Translations under genes and position numbers: made by a program
NCBI GenBank assembly: GCA_002841945.1
Contig: PHBI01000119.1
Span: 1 to 53,129, forward strand
DNA: 53,129 nucleotides
Origin: Deltaproteobacteria bacterium HGW-Deltaproteobacteria-14
Lineage (GTDB): Bacteria > Myxococcota_A > UBA9042 > PHBI01
Reading direction: 5' to 3'
The notes under the pieces: generated by a model
The model's database searches: none
What the model saw: the letters and a program-made list of their open reading frames with translations, nothing else
Told to the model about the DNA's origin: nothing
Shown here: positions 24,870 through 33,550 of the stretch, one piece after another
Layout: each line of letters starts with the position of its first letter
Numbering within the stretch: the first letter of the stretch is position 1

Positions 24870-25747
24870 GGTCGGCTTGATAAGGGCCCGTGCCGAAATA
24901 ACTTGTCGTCTTGCCGGCGGATCCGCCGCCATCTGCGCGTCCCCGAAAGCTCGGAAGACCACGACAGCGCGATGCCGTGGCGCGACAGCGCGCGGTCGAG
25001 GTCGAACACGACGTCCTCGGTCTCGGACACGATCTGCACCGACGCCGCCGCGAAGGTCCGCCGCCCGTCGGGTCGGCCCGCCTCGTCGAGCAGCAGCGGC
25101 GCGCGGAAGGTCAGCGTCTCCCCCGTGGCCAGCTCACCGACGGAGCGCTCGCGCGAGGTCGTCCCGGGCTTGCCGAAGCAGCCCTCGTAGTGGACGCGGA
25201 TGGTCGGCGCGACCAGCGTCGTCGTGAAGGTGTTGGTCAGGACGGCGACCAGCTCGCCCCCCTCGACCCGCAGCCCGAGCCCATCCCAGGGGGTGATCTT
25301 GGTCGCCGCGAGCGCCCCGGCGACCGCGCCCATCCCGGGCCGCATGAACCGGATCCCGCCTGGCCCGTTGACCCAGTCGGAGCGCCTCTGGATCATCGCG
25401 CACGGGCCGGTGTGCGCGACCGGCGCCTGCCGCCCGAGGCCGGCCGGGTCGATGACCCCCTCTACGACCACGAGCTGCCCATAGTACGGTGCGGGATAGA
25501 CCCTCGGCCGCGGCTTGAGGGGGGTGAACCCGACCATCGGGTAGCGGTCGACCCACTCGCGCTTCCAGTCCGGGAGGCAGCGCTCCACGCCGCCCTCGGC
25601 GAGCTCGCCGACGAGGCGAATCTTCGCGTCCAGCTTCTTGATCTTCAGAGGCTTTCGCACCGGTTGGCGCAGCCGCGGCGGCGGGATGTCGGCGGCGGCC
25701 GAGGTGGTGACGAGCGCCAGGACGATCGCGAGTGCGGCGGTGCGCAA
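24389..25747 (-). CDS. Secreted protein of unknown function, probably with lost stop or frameshift
   Basis: The N-terminal 250 residues look like a real protein: signal peptide ending TSAAAD, then a beta-rich domain with paired Cys residues (ERCLPDW, HTGPCAMI, YEGCFG) and a final stretch VFDLDRALSRHGIAL. The TTG start at 25747 has GGAGG 10 bases upstream. I do not recognise the family. After about residue 255 the frame continues for nearly 200 residues with no plausible protein character, overlapping the GH31 gene out of frame by 481 bases. The likely functional end is near 24980. Either a natural stop was lost or an indel (real or from sequencing) shifted the frame. Confidence 0.6.
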   Translation of the reverse strand: MRTAALAIVLALVTTSAAADIPPPRLRQPVRKPLKIKKLDAKIRLVGELAEGGVERCLPDWKREWVDRYPMVGFTPLKPRPRVYPAPYYGQLVVVEGVIDPAGLGRQAPVAHTGPCAMIQRRSDWVNGPGGIRFMRPGMGAVAGALAATKITPWDGLGLRVEGGELVAVLTNTFTTTLVAPTIRVHYEGCFGKPGTTSRERSVGELATGETLTFRAPLLLDEAGRPDGRRTFAAASVQIVSETEDVVFDLDRALSRHGIALSWSSELSGTRRWRRIRRQDDKLFRHGPLSSRPCAAATPARPTRRRSSPPSPRCSRSRAPPPAAPTQRRPRTSPTPPTRPPSTPPTRRILLRRTQASSGTRSGISSGSQTTPPRSSRCIALATRRRSASGSPGSSSAWSRSSTRGASTTRGTSSPGSSSTSSTRPSTASPGTRRPPWTASRSTPTASTRWCA

Positions 25748-25880
25748 GGGCAGGCCCTCCGGTTGAAAGCGCGCGTGGCGGCGCAGCTTGCGTCGCCCCG
25801 TTCAGGGTGTGGCTCGCTGCGCTCGCGCCATGTTGCGCCGCCCGCCGAGCTACGACAAGTCAACCCCCGCGTCGCCGCCG

Positions 25881-27284
25881 CTACTCCTCCACCACCGCCC
25901 GGAACATCTCGAACAGCGCGTTATGGCCGGCCGCGTTGGGGTGGATGCAGCTGACGTCGAACCACAGCTCGGCGTCCGGGCCGAGGTAGCAGCGGTTGTT
26001 CGGGTCGGCGTCCGGGCCGGTCGCGATGTAGCCGTGGCCGCAGAAGCGCTCGAGGGCCCAGACCATGTCGACCTGGTGCTCGGCGACGATGCGGGCGTAT
26101 TCGTTCATGATCCACACGACGATCGCCGCCTGGACCTCGGGGTGGGCCCACTCCTGAAAGCCCGCGATGGAGCCGACGGAGAGGCCGAGGGTCGACAGAT
26201 CGAGCTCGCCGACCCCGGGGATCGTCAACGACGCCCGCGGTGTGCACGAGTCGGTCCGTCCGGTGCTGTCGGTGAACTCGTAGGGGTTGCCGAAGACGAC
26301 GTAGGAGCCGTTGGGGAAGTGCTCGGCCGACTTGAGCCACACGATCGCCTCCTCGAGGTAGGCGACGGCGCTCTCGGCCAGCGCCCAGACGCTCGGGTAG
26401 CCGGACTCGGCCTCGTCGGCGCTCGCCTCCCCGCCGCGCTGGGTGATGGCCGCGAGGTCGTTGCCCCCCATCGTGAAGACGATGAGGGTCCGCGCCGCGC
26501 TGCCGCCGTCGGGGAAGCACTCGCCGATCTGATCGCCCCCGGCGAGGAAGTCATCGGTGCGCGCGCCCCACTTCGCGCAGTTCGCGAAGTCGCCGGACTC
26601 CCGCAGGCCGCCCTTGCCGGTCGCGTAGTCGTAAGACTTCCAGAGCCCCCAGCTGACGACCGGCTCGCCACGGTCGAGCGCGAAGGCGTCGGCGAGCCAC
26701 TCGGCGAGCCGGTTGCGGTAGAAGTGGCTGTTGGTGATGCTGAGCAGGTGCTCCTCGTTCGGGGTCCCGACGGTCATGGAGTCGCCCAGGAAGACGACCC
26801 TCTCGACGTCGGTGATGTCCTGATGGTTGGTGCCGAAGCAGTGGCTGCCGGCGACCAAGCCCGGGATGTGGTCGTAGTCGGGGCCCACGAGGTCGGTGGG
26901 GGCGCCCCCGGCCAGCCCCGAGAAGCAGCGGTCGGCGATGCTCGGCGGCGCCGTGTCCGCGGTGGTGTCCGAAGGCCCGGCGCTGTCCGCGACGGCGTCC
27001 GCGACCGCGGCGTCTGCGGTGGCGGCGTCGCCGTCGAGGTCCGCGCCCGCGTCCGCCCCAGCGTCGTCGTCGACCGCGTCGGCGCCGTCGGGCGCGGCCG
27101 TGTCCGCCGCCACGGCGGTGTCCGCGGCGTCGACCCCGGACGCCGTGTCCGCCGGCGCGCTCGTGTCCGGGAAGATGCTGCCGCCGATGTCGGCGCCCCC
27201 CGCGACCCCGGCGTCGCCGCCGCAGCCGCCGACGACCAGGGTCAGGGCGATGACGAGTGCTTCGATCCAGCGCGGTCCGCTCAC
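25881..27284 (-). CDS. SGNH/GDSL-type hydrolase lipoprotein
   Basis: A 467-residue lipoprotein. The GTG start at 27284 has GGAGG 5 bases upstream and yields the lipobox VVGGC. About 100 residues of Ala-Asp-Thr-rich linker follow. The catalytic domain has block I FLGDSMT with the nucleophilic Ser, block III GGNDLA and the C-terminal CIHPNAAGH supplying Asp/His of the triad. SGNH enzymes act on esters (lipids, acetylated sugars or peptidoglycan); the substrate here is unknown. Several Cys residues suggest disulfides, fitting an exported protein. Confidence 0.85.
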   Translation of the reverse strand: MSGPRWIEALVIALTLVVGGCGGDAGVAGGADIGGSIFPDTSAPADTASGVDAADTAVAADTAAPDGADAVDDDAGADAGADLDGDAATADAAVADAVADSAGPSDTTADTAPPSIADRCFSGLAGGAPTDLVGPDYDHIPGLVAGSHCFGTNHQDITDVERVVFLGDSMTVGTPNEEHLLSITNSHFYRNRLAEWLADAFALDRGEPVVSWGLWKSYDYATGKGGLRESGDFANCAKWGARTDDFLAGGDQIGECFPDGGSAARTLIVFTMGGNDLAAITQRGGEASADEAESGYPSVWALAESAVAYLEEAIVWLKSAEHFPNGSYVVFGNPYEFTDSTGRTDSCTPRASLTIPGVGELDLSTLGLSVGSIAGFQEWAHPEVQAAIVVWIMNEYARIVAEHQVDMVWALERFCGHGYIATGPDADPNNRCYLGPDAELWFDVSCIHPNAAGHNALFEMFRAVVEE

Positions 27285-27313
27285 GACGACCTCCGAGTGG
27301 CCCCGGGTCCTTA

Positions 27314-27919
27314 TCACGGCCTCGCTCCTCGGAAGATGCGGAAGGTCAAGTTCAGCCGCGGGCCGACCGGTCGCTTCGTCCGCGGCACGTGGTGGCGCCA
27401 GTCGCGCTGGGTCGCGCCGCCCATGACGAGCAGGCTGCCGCCGCCGAGCGCCAGCTCGACGCGGTCGCGCCTGTCCCGGTTGCGCACCAGCAGAAACCGG
27501 CGCGCGGCGCCGAGGGAGAGCGACGCGATCAGCACGTCGTGGGGGGCGTCGGGGCCGAGCTCGCGCTCCTTGTCGGCGTGGGCGCCCATCGCGTCGTCGC
27601 CGCCGCGGTAGAGGTTCGCCAGCACGGTGTTGAAGCGGGCGCCGACGGCGACCTCGAGCCGATCGCGCAGGGCCGTGAGGGTCGGCGTCCAGGGGGCCGG
27701 GGCGAAGACGCGCCCGGAGTAGGCGTAGGCGCAGCCTGGGTCGCCGTGCCAGCTGGTGAGCCGCGGCGTCAGGTGGGTCTTGCCGGCGATGGTCAGCGGC
27801 TCCTGCGCCAGCGGCAGCTCACCGACCAACCGCGCCATGACGGCCTCGTCGTCCGGCACGAAGCCCTCCGCCAGCCCGTACCAGGCCCCGTCCCCGAGCT
27901 CGTGGCGCACCATCTCCAT
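27314..27919 (-). CDS. AlkB-family 2-oxoglutarate/Fe(II) dioxygenase
   Basis: A 201-residue AlkB-like protein of the compact ALKBH2/3 type. The iron ligands are visible as HAD (in GAHADKERELG) and a distal His in WRHHVPR, and the 2-oxoglutarate-binding Arg in RLNLTFR. The expected substrate-side motif NxYxxGxDxxGxHxD is met by NLYRGGDDAMGAHAD. It most likely repairs alkylated DNA or RNA bases by oxidative demethylation. It diverges from a glutathione S-transferase-like gene, which could suggest a shared detoxification setting. Confidence 0.92.
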   Translation of the reverse strand: MEMVRHELGDGAWYGLAEGFVPDDEAVMARLVGELPLAQEPLTIAGKTHLTPRLTSWHGDPGCAYAYSGRVFAPAPWTPTLTALRDRLEVAVGARFNTVLANLYRGGDDAMGAHADKERELGPDAPHDVLIASLSLGAARRFLLVRNRDRRDRVELALGGGSLLVMGGATQRDWRHHVPRTKRPVGPRLNLTFRIFRGARP

Positions 27920-28044
27920 CGCGGCCAGGGTAGCGCGCCGCGGCGCCGCGGAGAACCCCGTTGCGCGCGCCGCGGTTGTGATAGGCTGCCGTGCGCGCCG
28001 CCACCCGCCAGTCGCGCCGCCTCGACTCGCCCCGGAGGCCCCGC

Positions 28045-28722
28045 GTGATCACGGTCCATCACCTCGAGAACTCGCGCTCGCAGCGCGTCCTTTGGCTCCT
28101 CGAGGAGCTCGGGCGGCCCTACGAGATCACCCACTACAAGCGCGACCCCAAGACGATGCTAGCCCCGCCGGAGCTGCGCGCCATCCACCCCCTCGGCAAG
28201 GCGCCGGTGGTGACCGACGACGGCTCGGGGGAGACGCTGGTCCTCGCCGAGTCCGGCGCCATCCTCGAGCACCTCGCCGAGACCTACGGCGACGGCACGC
28301 TGACGCCGCCGCGCGGGACCGCCGCGCACCGCGACTTCCGCTACTGGCTCCACTACGCCGAGGGATCGGCGATGTCGCCGCTGCTGCTCAAGCTCGTCAT
28401 GGTGCGGGTCGGCGCGAAGGCGCCGCTGCTCGTCCGGCCGATCGCCCGGGCGATCGCGAACAAGGTCCAGGCCGACTTCGTGGACCCGCAGATCGCGCTC
28501 CACATGGACCACTGGGAGCGGAGCCTGGCGGACCACGAGCACTTCGCGGGCGCGTTCTCCGCCGCCGACATCCAGATGAGCTTCCCGGTCGAGGCCGCCA
28601 TGGCGCGCGCCGCGAGGTCCGGGCGCTTCCCGCGGCTGCAGGCGTGGCTCGACCGCGTCCACGGCCGCCCGGCCTACCAGCGGGCCCTCGAGCGCGGGGG
28701 CCCCTACGCCCTGCTGTCCTGA
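28045..28722 (+). CDS. Glutathione S-transferase family protein
   Basis: A 225-residue GST. The N-terminal thioredoxin-like domain (1-80) has NSRSQRVLWLLEEL, HPLGKAPV with the cis-Pro, and ESGAILEHLAE, the glutathione-binding Glu-Ser. The C-terminal domain is all-helical. The GTG start at 28045 has GGAGG 6 bases upstream and begins exactly at the first strand; a longer reading from 27991 has no ribosome site. Substrate unknown. Confidence 0.9.
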   Translation: MITVHHLENSRSQRVLWLLEELGRPYEITHYKRDPKTMLAPPELRAIHPLGKAPVVTDDGSGETLVLAESGAILEHLAETYGDGTLTPPRGTAAHRDFRYWLHYAEGSAMSPLLLKLVMVRVGAKAPLLVRPIARAIANKVQADFVDPQIALHMDHWERSLADHEHFAGAFSAADIQMSFPVEAAMARAARSGRFPRLQAWLDRVHGRPAYQRALERGGPYALLS

Positions 28723-28730
28723 TCGCCAGC

Positions 28731-28759
28731 CACACGTCGCCACACGTCGCCCACACGTC
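28731..28759 (+). repeat. Tandem CACACGTCGC repeat before a start codon
   Basis: Two perfect back-to-back copies of CACACGTCGC (28731-28750) and a third truncated copy CACACGTC (28752-28759). They lie between the GST stop and the GTG of the next gene, 9 bases before it. This could be a slippage product or a regulator array. Confidence 0.6.
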
Positions 28760-28768
28760 AGAGGACCC

Positions 28769-29824
28769 GTGCTGAAGACCACCCTCGCCGCACTGGGCGT
28801 CATCGCGTTCGCCCCCTCCGCCCCCGCGGTCCTCCTCCCGACCGAGGTCAACGGCGTCTGGGGCGACGCCAGCTGGGAGCTCCGCTACGGGCGCCCGCCC
28901 ACCGCCGCCGACGCCCCCGCGGAGCGCGTGCGGGTGCATCTGGAGGCGGTCATCTCGCGGCTGCGAGATGCGAGCCTTGATCAGATGGAGCCAGACGTCT
29001 TGGCCAGGCGTGAGCGCGCCATTGACGCGCTGCAAGAGTACGCCGCGGTGGGCTTCTACCCGCGCAACCTCGACGACCCCTCCGCGCGGCCGGAGTTCAT
29101 CGACGCCGACGGGGCGCTGTGCGCGGTCGGCGCGATGGTGGCGGCGACCGCCGGGCGGGAGGCGGCGGAGGCGATCGACGCGGCGTTCAGCCGCGACAGC
29201 GTGTGGGCGATGGACGTTCCGGCCGTGTCGGCGTGGGCGGACGCGTATGGCTTCACGCCCCTCGAGCTGGCGCTGATCCAGCCCGCCTACCCGCCCGAGT
29301 GGCACCACCCGCGCTACCACACCGAGCTCGCCATCGGCGCGCGCATCGGCGCCGCGGTCTATGGGACCAGCGACTACACGAGCGCCTCCGAGGGGCTCAC
29401 GAAGACCGCCGACCCGGCGCTCGATCTCGGCCTGCTGATGCTGTGGCAGCCCGGCGTCCACTGGGGCCTCGGCTTCGCCCTCAACGCGCAGAGCAACCTC
29501 GACGACTTCTACGCGGGCGACCACGCCGCGCTGTCGCTCAACCTGATGGGTGAGTACTGCGCGCCCTTGATCTCGAACGGCCGCCTCGACCTCCTCCTCT
29601 TCCTCGAGGCCGGCGGGATGTTCCTCCCCGGCGACACGGCCTTCAGCGGCGTCGACTACGGCGGCGGCGTCGCGCTCGAGGCCCCCCTCGGGATCACGCG
29701 CACGACGCTCCGCTTCGACCTCCGGGCCCTCGGCTATCACCTGTGGAGCCAGCCCGGGCGCACCCGTGAGATCGACGGCGTCGAGCTCCTCGCCACCGTC
29801 GGCGCGATGTTTCGGTTCTACTGA
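28769..29824 (+). CDS. Outer-membrane barrel protein with conserved N-terminal CAVG domain
   Basis: A 351-residue exported protein starting at GTG 28769 after AGAGGA. Following the signal peptide, residues about 30-165 hold a domain with regularly spaced Arg/Leu helices, then FYPRNL, FIDADGALCAVGAMV and ELALIQPAY. I have seen this pattern in uncharacterised proteins of Bacteroidetes and deltaproteobacteria but know no function. Residues 170-351 alternate as beta-strands and end in MFRFY, a typical outer-membrane barrel end with terminal aromatic residue. Likely an outer-membrane protein with a periplasmic N-terminal domain. Confidence 0.7.
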   Translation: MLKTTLAALGVIAFAPSAPAVLLPTEVNGVWGDASWELRYGRPPTAADAPAERVRVHLEAVISRLRDASLDQMEPDVLARRERAIDALQEYAAVGFYPRNLDDPSARPEFIDADGALCAVGAMVAATAGREAAEAIDAAFSRDSVWAMDVPAVSAWADAYGFTPLELALIQPAYPPEWHHPRYHTELAIGARIGAAVYGTSDYTSASEGLTKTADPALDLGLLMLWQPGVHWGLGFALNAQSNLDDFYAGDHAALSLNLMGEYCAPLISNGRLDLLLFLEAGGMFLPGDTAFSGVDYGGGVALEAPLGITRTTLRFDLRALGYHLWSQPGRTREIDGVELLATVGAMFRFY

Positions 29825-29945
29825 GCCCGTCCCCATCGGCGCCGCGGCGACGACCCCGAGGGCGGCGCCACCCTCTACGCCGCACACGAAGCGGTCCCGC
29901 CGCTCGGAGGTCGAACCACGGGCGGGCGGGTGCTACCCTCGGCCC

Positions 29946-31307
29946 GTGGACGACCGACACTTCCTCGAGCGCCTCGAGCGCCTCGGCTGGCGCGAGACCG
30001 AGCTCGCCCTGCGCCTCTATCGCCAGCCCGAGCTCGTCCGCCTGCTGCTCGACGACGCCAAGGCCCCCGCGGCCCCGCGGATCGCCGTGCAGCTCAGCGC
30101 CGATCCCGACCCGCCCCACCTCGTCGTGGCCCGCGACGGCGCCTTCGTGACCTGCCTGGCCCGCGAGATGAGCGCCGACGACACCCCGGTCGTCGCGTTC
30201 TCGCGCATCGCCCTCGCGGCCGAGCGCGTCGCGGCCCTGCGCGCCCTCGTCGCCCACCTCGATCGCGCCGACGCGCCCCCTGAGAGCGTCCGGCGCCTGT
30301 GGCACAGCGTCCTCCACGACGCCCACCGCGTCACCCGCGAGACGCTGACCGCCCTCGCGCCGGTCGTCAGCCTCTTCGCCGGCGGCCTGCCCGACCTCTG
30401 GGCCCGCGAGAGCGCCCTCGTCGTCGACCTCATCGCCGAGTGCGGGCGGCGCTACACCCGCGAGCGCCCCCACTACCCGCCGCGCGACGTCGAGCAGCTG
30501 CACGCCCTCTGGCAGAGCCACTGGGCCGTGGGCCACCTGTACGGCCTGTTCGCCCTGCAGGACGGCGAGAGCCTCGCCCGCTTCGACCGGCAGCTCGCCG
30601 TCACCGGCCCCGCCGGCACCTTCAGCGCCGCCGCCACCCACCTCGGCTTCTGGCCCGTCACCCTGCGCGGCGCCTGGTGCGCCGGGCGCCTCGGTCCGGG
30701 CGCGATGCGGCGGGCGATTGCCGCAATGCACAATGATGAGCTTGGCGAGTCGCTAAATATGTCGTCGGCTATCTCGACGGCCTTCTTTGCTGCAACGCAC
30801 GAGGCCCACCGCGCCGAGGCGCGCCGCGCCCTCGACCCGGGGGTCCTCCTCGATCCCGTCCCCGGGCTCCCCGACCTGTTCCGGCGCGGCCTCGCCCAGG
30901 CCCTCGCCCCCGGCGCCCTGACCGATCTGGCGGGCGGCGAGGCGCGCCTCGCGGACCTCGGTCGCGAGCAGGCCGACCAGCACGGCGTCTACGCCCCCGA
31001 CGTGGTGGGCTTCGGCCTCGCGAACGTGCGGAGCAACGTTTACACCAACGCCTTCACGATGGGGGTCGCCGCGACCCACCTCGGCTGGTTCGCCCACGCC
31101 GCGCTCGCCGCCTTCTACCCCGAGGCCGAGGTCCTCGCTGCGGTGCCGCCCTGGTCCCCGGCGGACACGGTCGACCTGCTCGCGGGCGCGGTCGGCGTCG
31201 GCGTCGCCCCCACCAACACCCCGGTCGCGGCCGCCCCGAAGGTCGGCCGCAACGCTCCCTGCCCGTGCGGCTCGGGCAAGAAGTACAAGCGCTGCTGCGG
31301 CGCGTAG
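29946..31307 (+). CDS. Protein with C-terminal SEC-C zinc motif
   Basis: A 453-residue cytoplasmic protein ending in RNAPCPCGSGKKYKRCCG, the SEC-C zinc-binding motif also found at the end of SecA and in many stand-alone proteins. The rest is mostly helical and not recognised. The GTG at 29946 is the likely start since the conserved-looking sequence begins there, but no ribosome site is visible. About 90 bases inside the gene (30715-30805) have clearly lower GC and different codon use from the surroundings. Function unknown. Confidence 0.75.
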   Translation: MDDRHFLERLERLGWRETELALRLYRQPELVRLLLDDAKAPAAPRIAVQLSADPDPPHLVVARDGAFVTCLAREMSADDTPVVAFSRIALAAERVAALRALVAHLDRADAPPESVRRLWHSVLHDAHRVTRETLTALAPVVSLFAGGLPDLWARESALVVDLIAECGRRYTRERPHYPPRDVEQLHALWQSHWAVGHLYGLFALQDGESLARFDRQLAVTGPAGTFSAAATHLGFWPVTLRGAWCAGRLGPGAMRRAIAAMHNDELGESLNMSSAISTAFFAATHEAHRAEARRALDPGVLLDPVPGLPDLFRRGLAQALAPGALTDLAGGEARLADLGREQADQHGVYAPDVVGFGLANVRSNVYTNAFTMGVAATHLGWFAHAALAAFYPEAEVLAAVPPWSPADTVDLLAGAVGVGVAPTNTPVAAAPKVGRNAPCPCGSGKKYKRCCGA

Positions 31308-31318
31308 CGGGGGGGCGT

Positions 31319-32229
31319 TCAGATCCCGGCGCCGGCCTCGAAGTCCTCGGTGCGCGCGACCGCCTGGGTGACCCGCGCCCCCGGGGCGACGTCGCGGGTG
31401 ACCCACACGTTGCCGCCGATGATGGCGCCGCGTCCGACGGTGACCCGCCCGAGGATGGTCGCGCCGGCGTAGATGGTCACGTCGTCCTCGACGATGGGGT
31501 GGCGCGCGATGCCCTTGATGAGAGCGCCGTTGGCGTCCTTAGGGAAGCTCTTCGCGCCCAGCGTCACCCCCTGGTAGATGCGGACGTTCGTCCCGATGAC
31601 GCTGGTCTCGCCGATGACGACGCCGGTCCCGTGGTCGATGAAGCAGCGCTCGCCGATCGACGCCCCGGGGTGGATGTCGATGCCGGTCATCGAGTGGGCG
31701 ACCTCGGTGATGATGCGCGGGATGAGCGGGACCTCGAGGCGCTGCAGCTCGTGGGCGAGGCGGTAGTAGGTCAGCGCCGTCACGCCGGGGTAGCTCAGGA
31801 TGGGCTCGTCGAGGGACCGCGCGGCGGGGTCCCCCTCGTAGGCGGCCTGGACGTCGGAGGCGAGGCGCTGGCGCACGACCGGCAGCCGCACGGCGAAGGC
31901 CCGCACGACCTCGTCGGCGCGGGCGTCGCAGGGGGAGAGCTGGGCGTTGTCGTGGTCGTGGTAGAGCCACAGGCCGCGCCGCACCTGCTCGCGCAGCTTG
32001 TGGAGCGCGCCGTCGAGGGTCGCGCCCATGTGGAAGCTCACGGTCTCGGCGGTGAGGTCGGACTGGCCGAAGTAGCCCGGGAAGAGCACCGCGCGCAGCT
32101 CGCCGAGGATGGCCGTGAGGGTGTCGCGCGACGGCAGCCCGAGCCGCCCCGAGGGCGATCCGAGGCGATGGGTGAGGCCGTCGTTGACCGCGCAGAGGCG
32201 CTCGACGATGCCGGAGAAGTCCTGGTGGG

Positions 32230-32233
<4 letters not shown>
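31319..32233 (-). CDS. cysE: Serine O-acetyltransferase
   Basis: A 304-residue serine acetyltransferase making O-acetylserine from serine and acetyl-CoA. An N-terminal helical part is followed by the left-handed beta-helix with GIDIHPGASIG, FIDHGTGVVIGET (catalytic His/Asp region), GVTLGAKS and RHPIVEDDV. It ends in a flexible tail that terminates in Ile, as needed for docking into cysteine synthase. The GTG start overlaps the stop of the cysteine synthase gene (GTGA), showing tight coupling. The longer N-terminal part resembles the EpsC-type transferases of actinobacteria and deltaproteobacteria. Confidence 0.93.
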
Positions 32234-33177
<944 letters not shown>

Positions 33178-33228
33178 CTTCAGCTCCCTGAGTGTGCCGC
33201 GCGGGCCCGTCATGTGTCGCGCGCCCAA

Positions 33229-33257
33229 AACATGACTTTCTTGACCAACGAAGTCAA
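33229..33257 (-). promoter_or_regulatory. Candidate sigma-70-type promoter of cysK
   Basis: On the minus strand TTGACT (33252-33257) and CATGTT (33229-33234) are separated by 17 bases, about 50 bases before the cysK start. The surrounding 373-base gap (33178-33550) is relatively AT-rich near here and holds no convincing gene; the other half must contain the promoter of the decarboxylase operon. Confidence 0.4.
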
Positions 33258-33550
33258 CAATCCGTTGGACCGCCCAGGCCGCGGCGTGCGGTGCGTCGCG
33301 CGGGCCCACGCGCGCTGTGAAAAAGCGTAATTCACTTTAGAGTCACGGAGTTCCTCGGCTCTCCCCGAACCCCCGAAGATTGTGGTGTACACCGCGTTGT
33401 CGAGGTGAGAGGTTCCGCCCGAGAGAGAGGGCGCCGTGGCCACCTCGGCGCCACCGAATGACACCTGTCTGCCAGCTCGCGGGGCCCTGCCCAGGGAGCG
33501 GGCGGTAGGGAGAGGTGCCCGGCGGCGGGCCGGGTGAAGGACGGATCGTC

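Noticed and set aside
33312..33335. TGTGAA...TTCAC resembling a Rex operator before the decarboxylase operon
   Set aside because: The half-sites are 9 bases apart instead of 4, and the position is over 200 bases from the gene; not a credible Rex site.
33210..33464. 84-codon frame upstream of cysK
   Set aside because: No start signal or family; it covers the likely cysK promoter.
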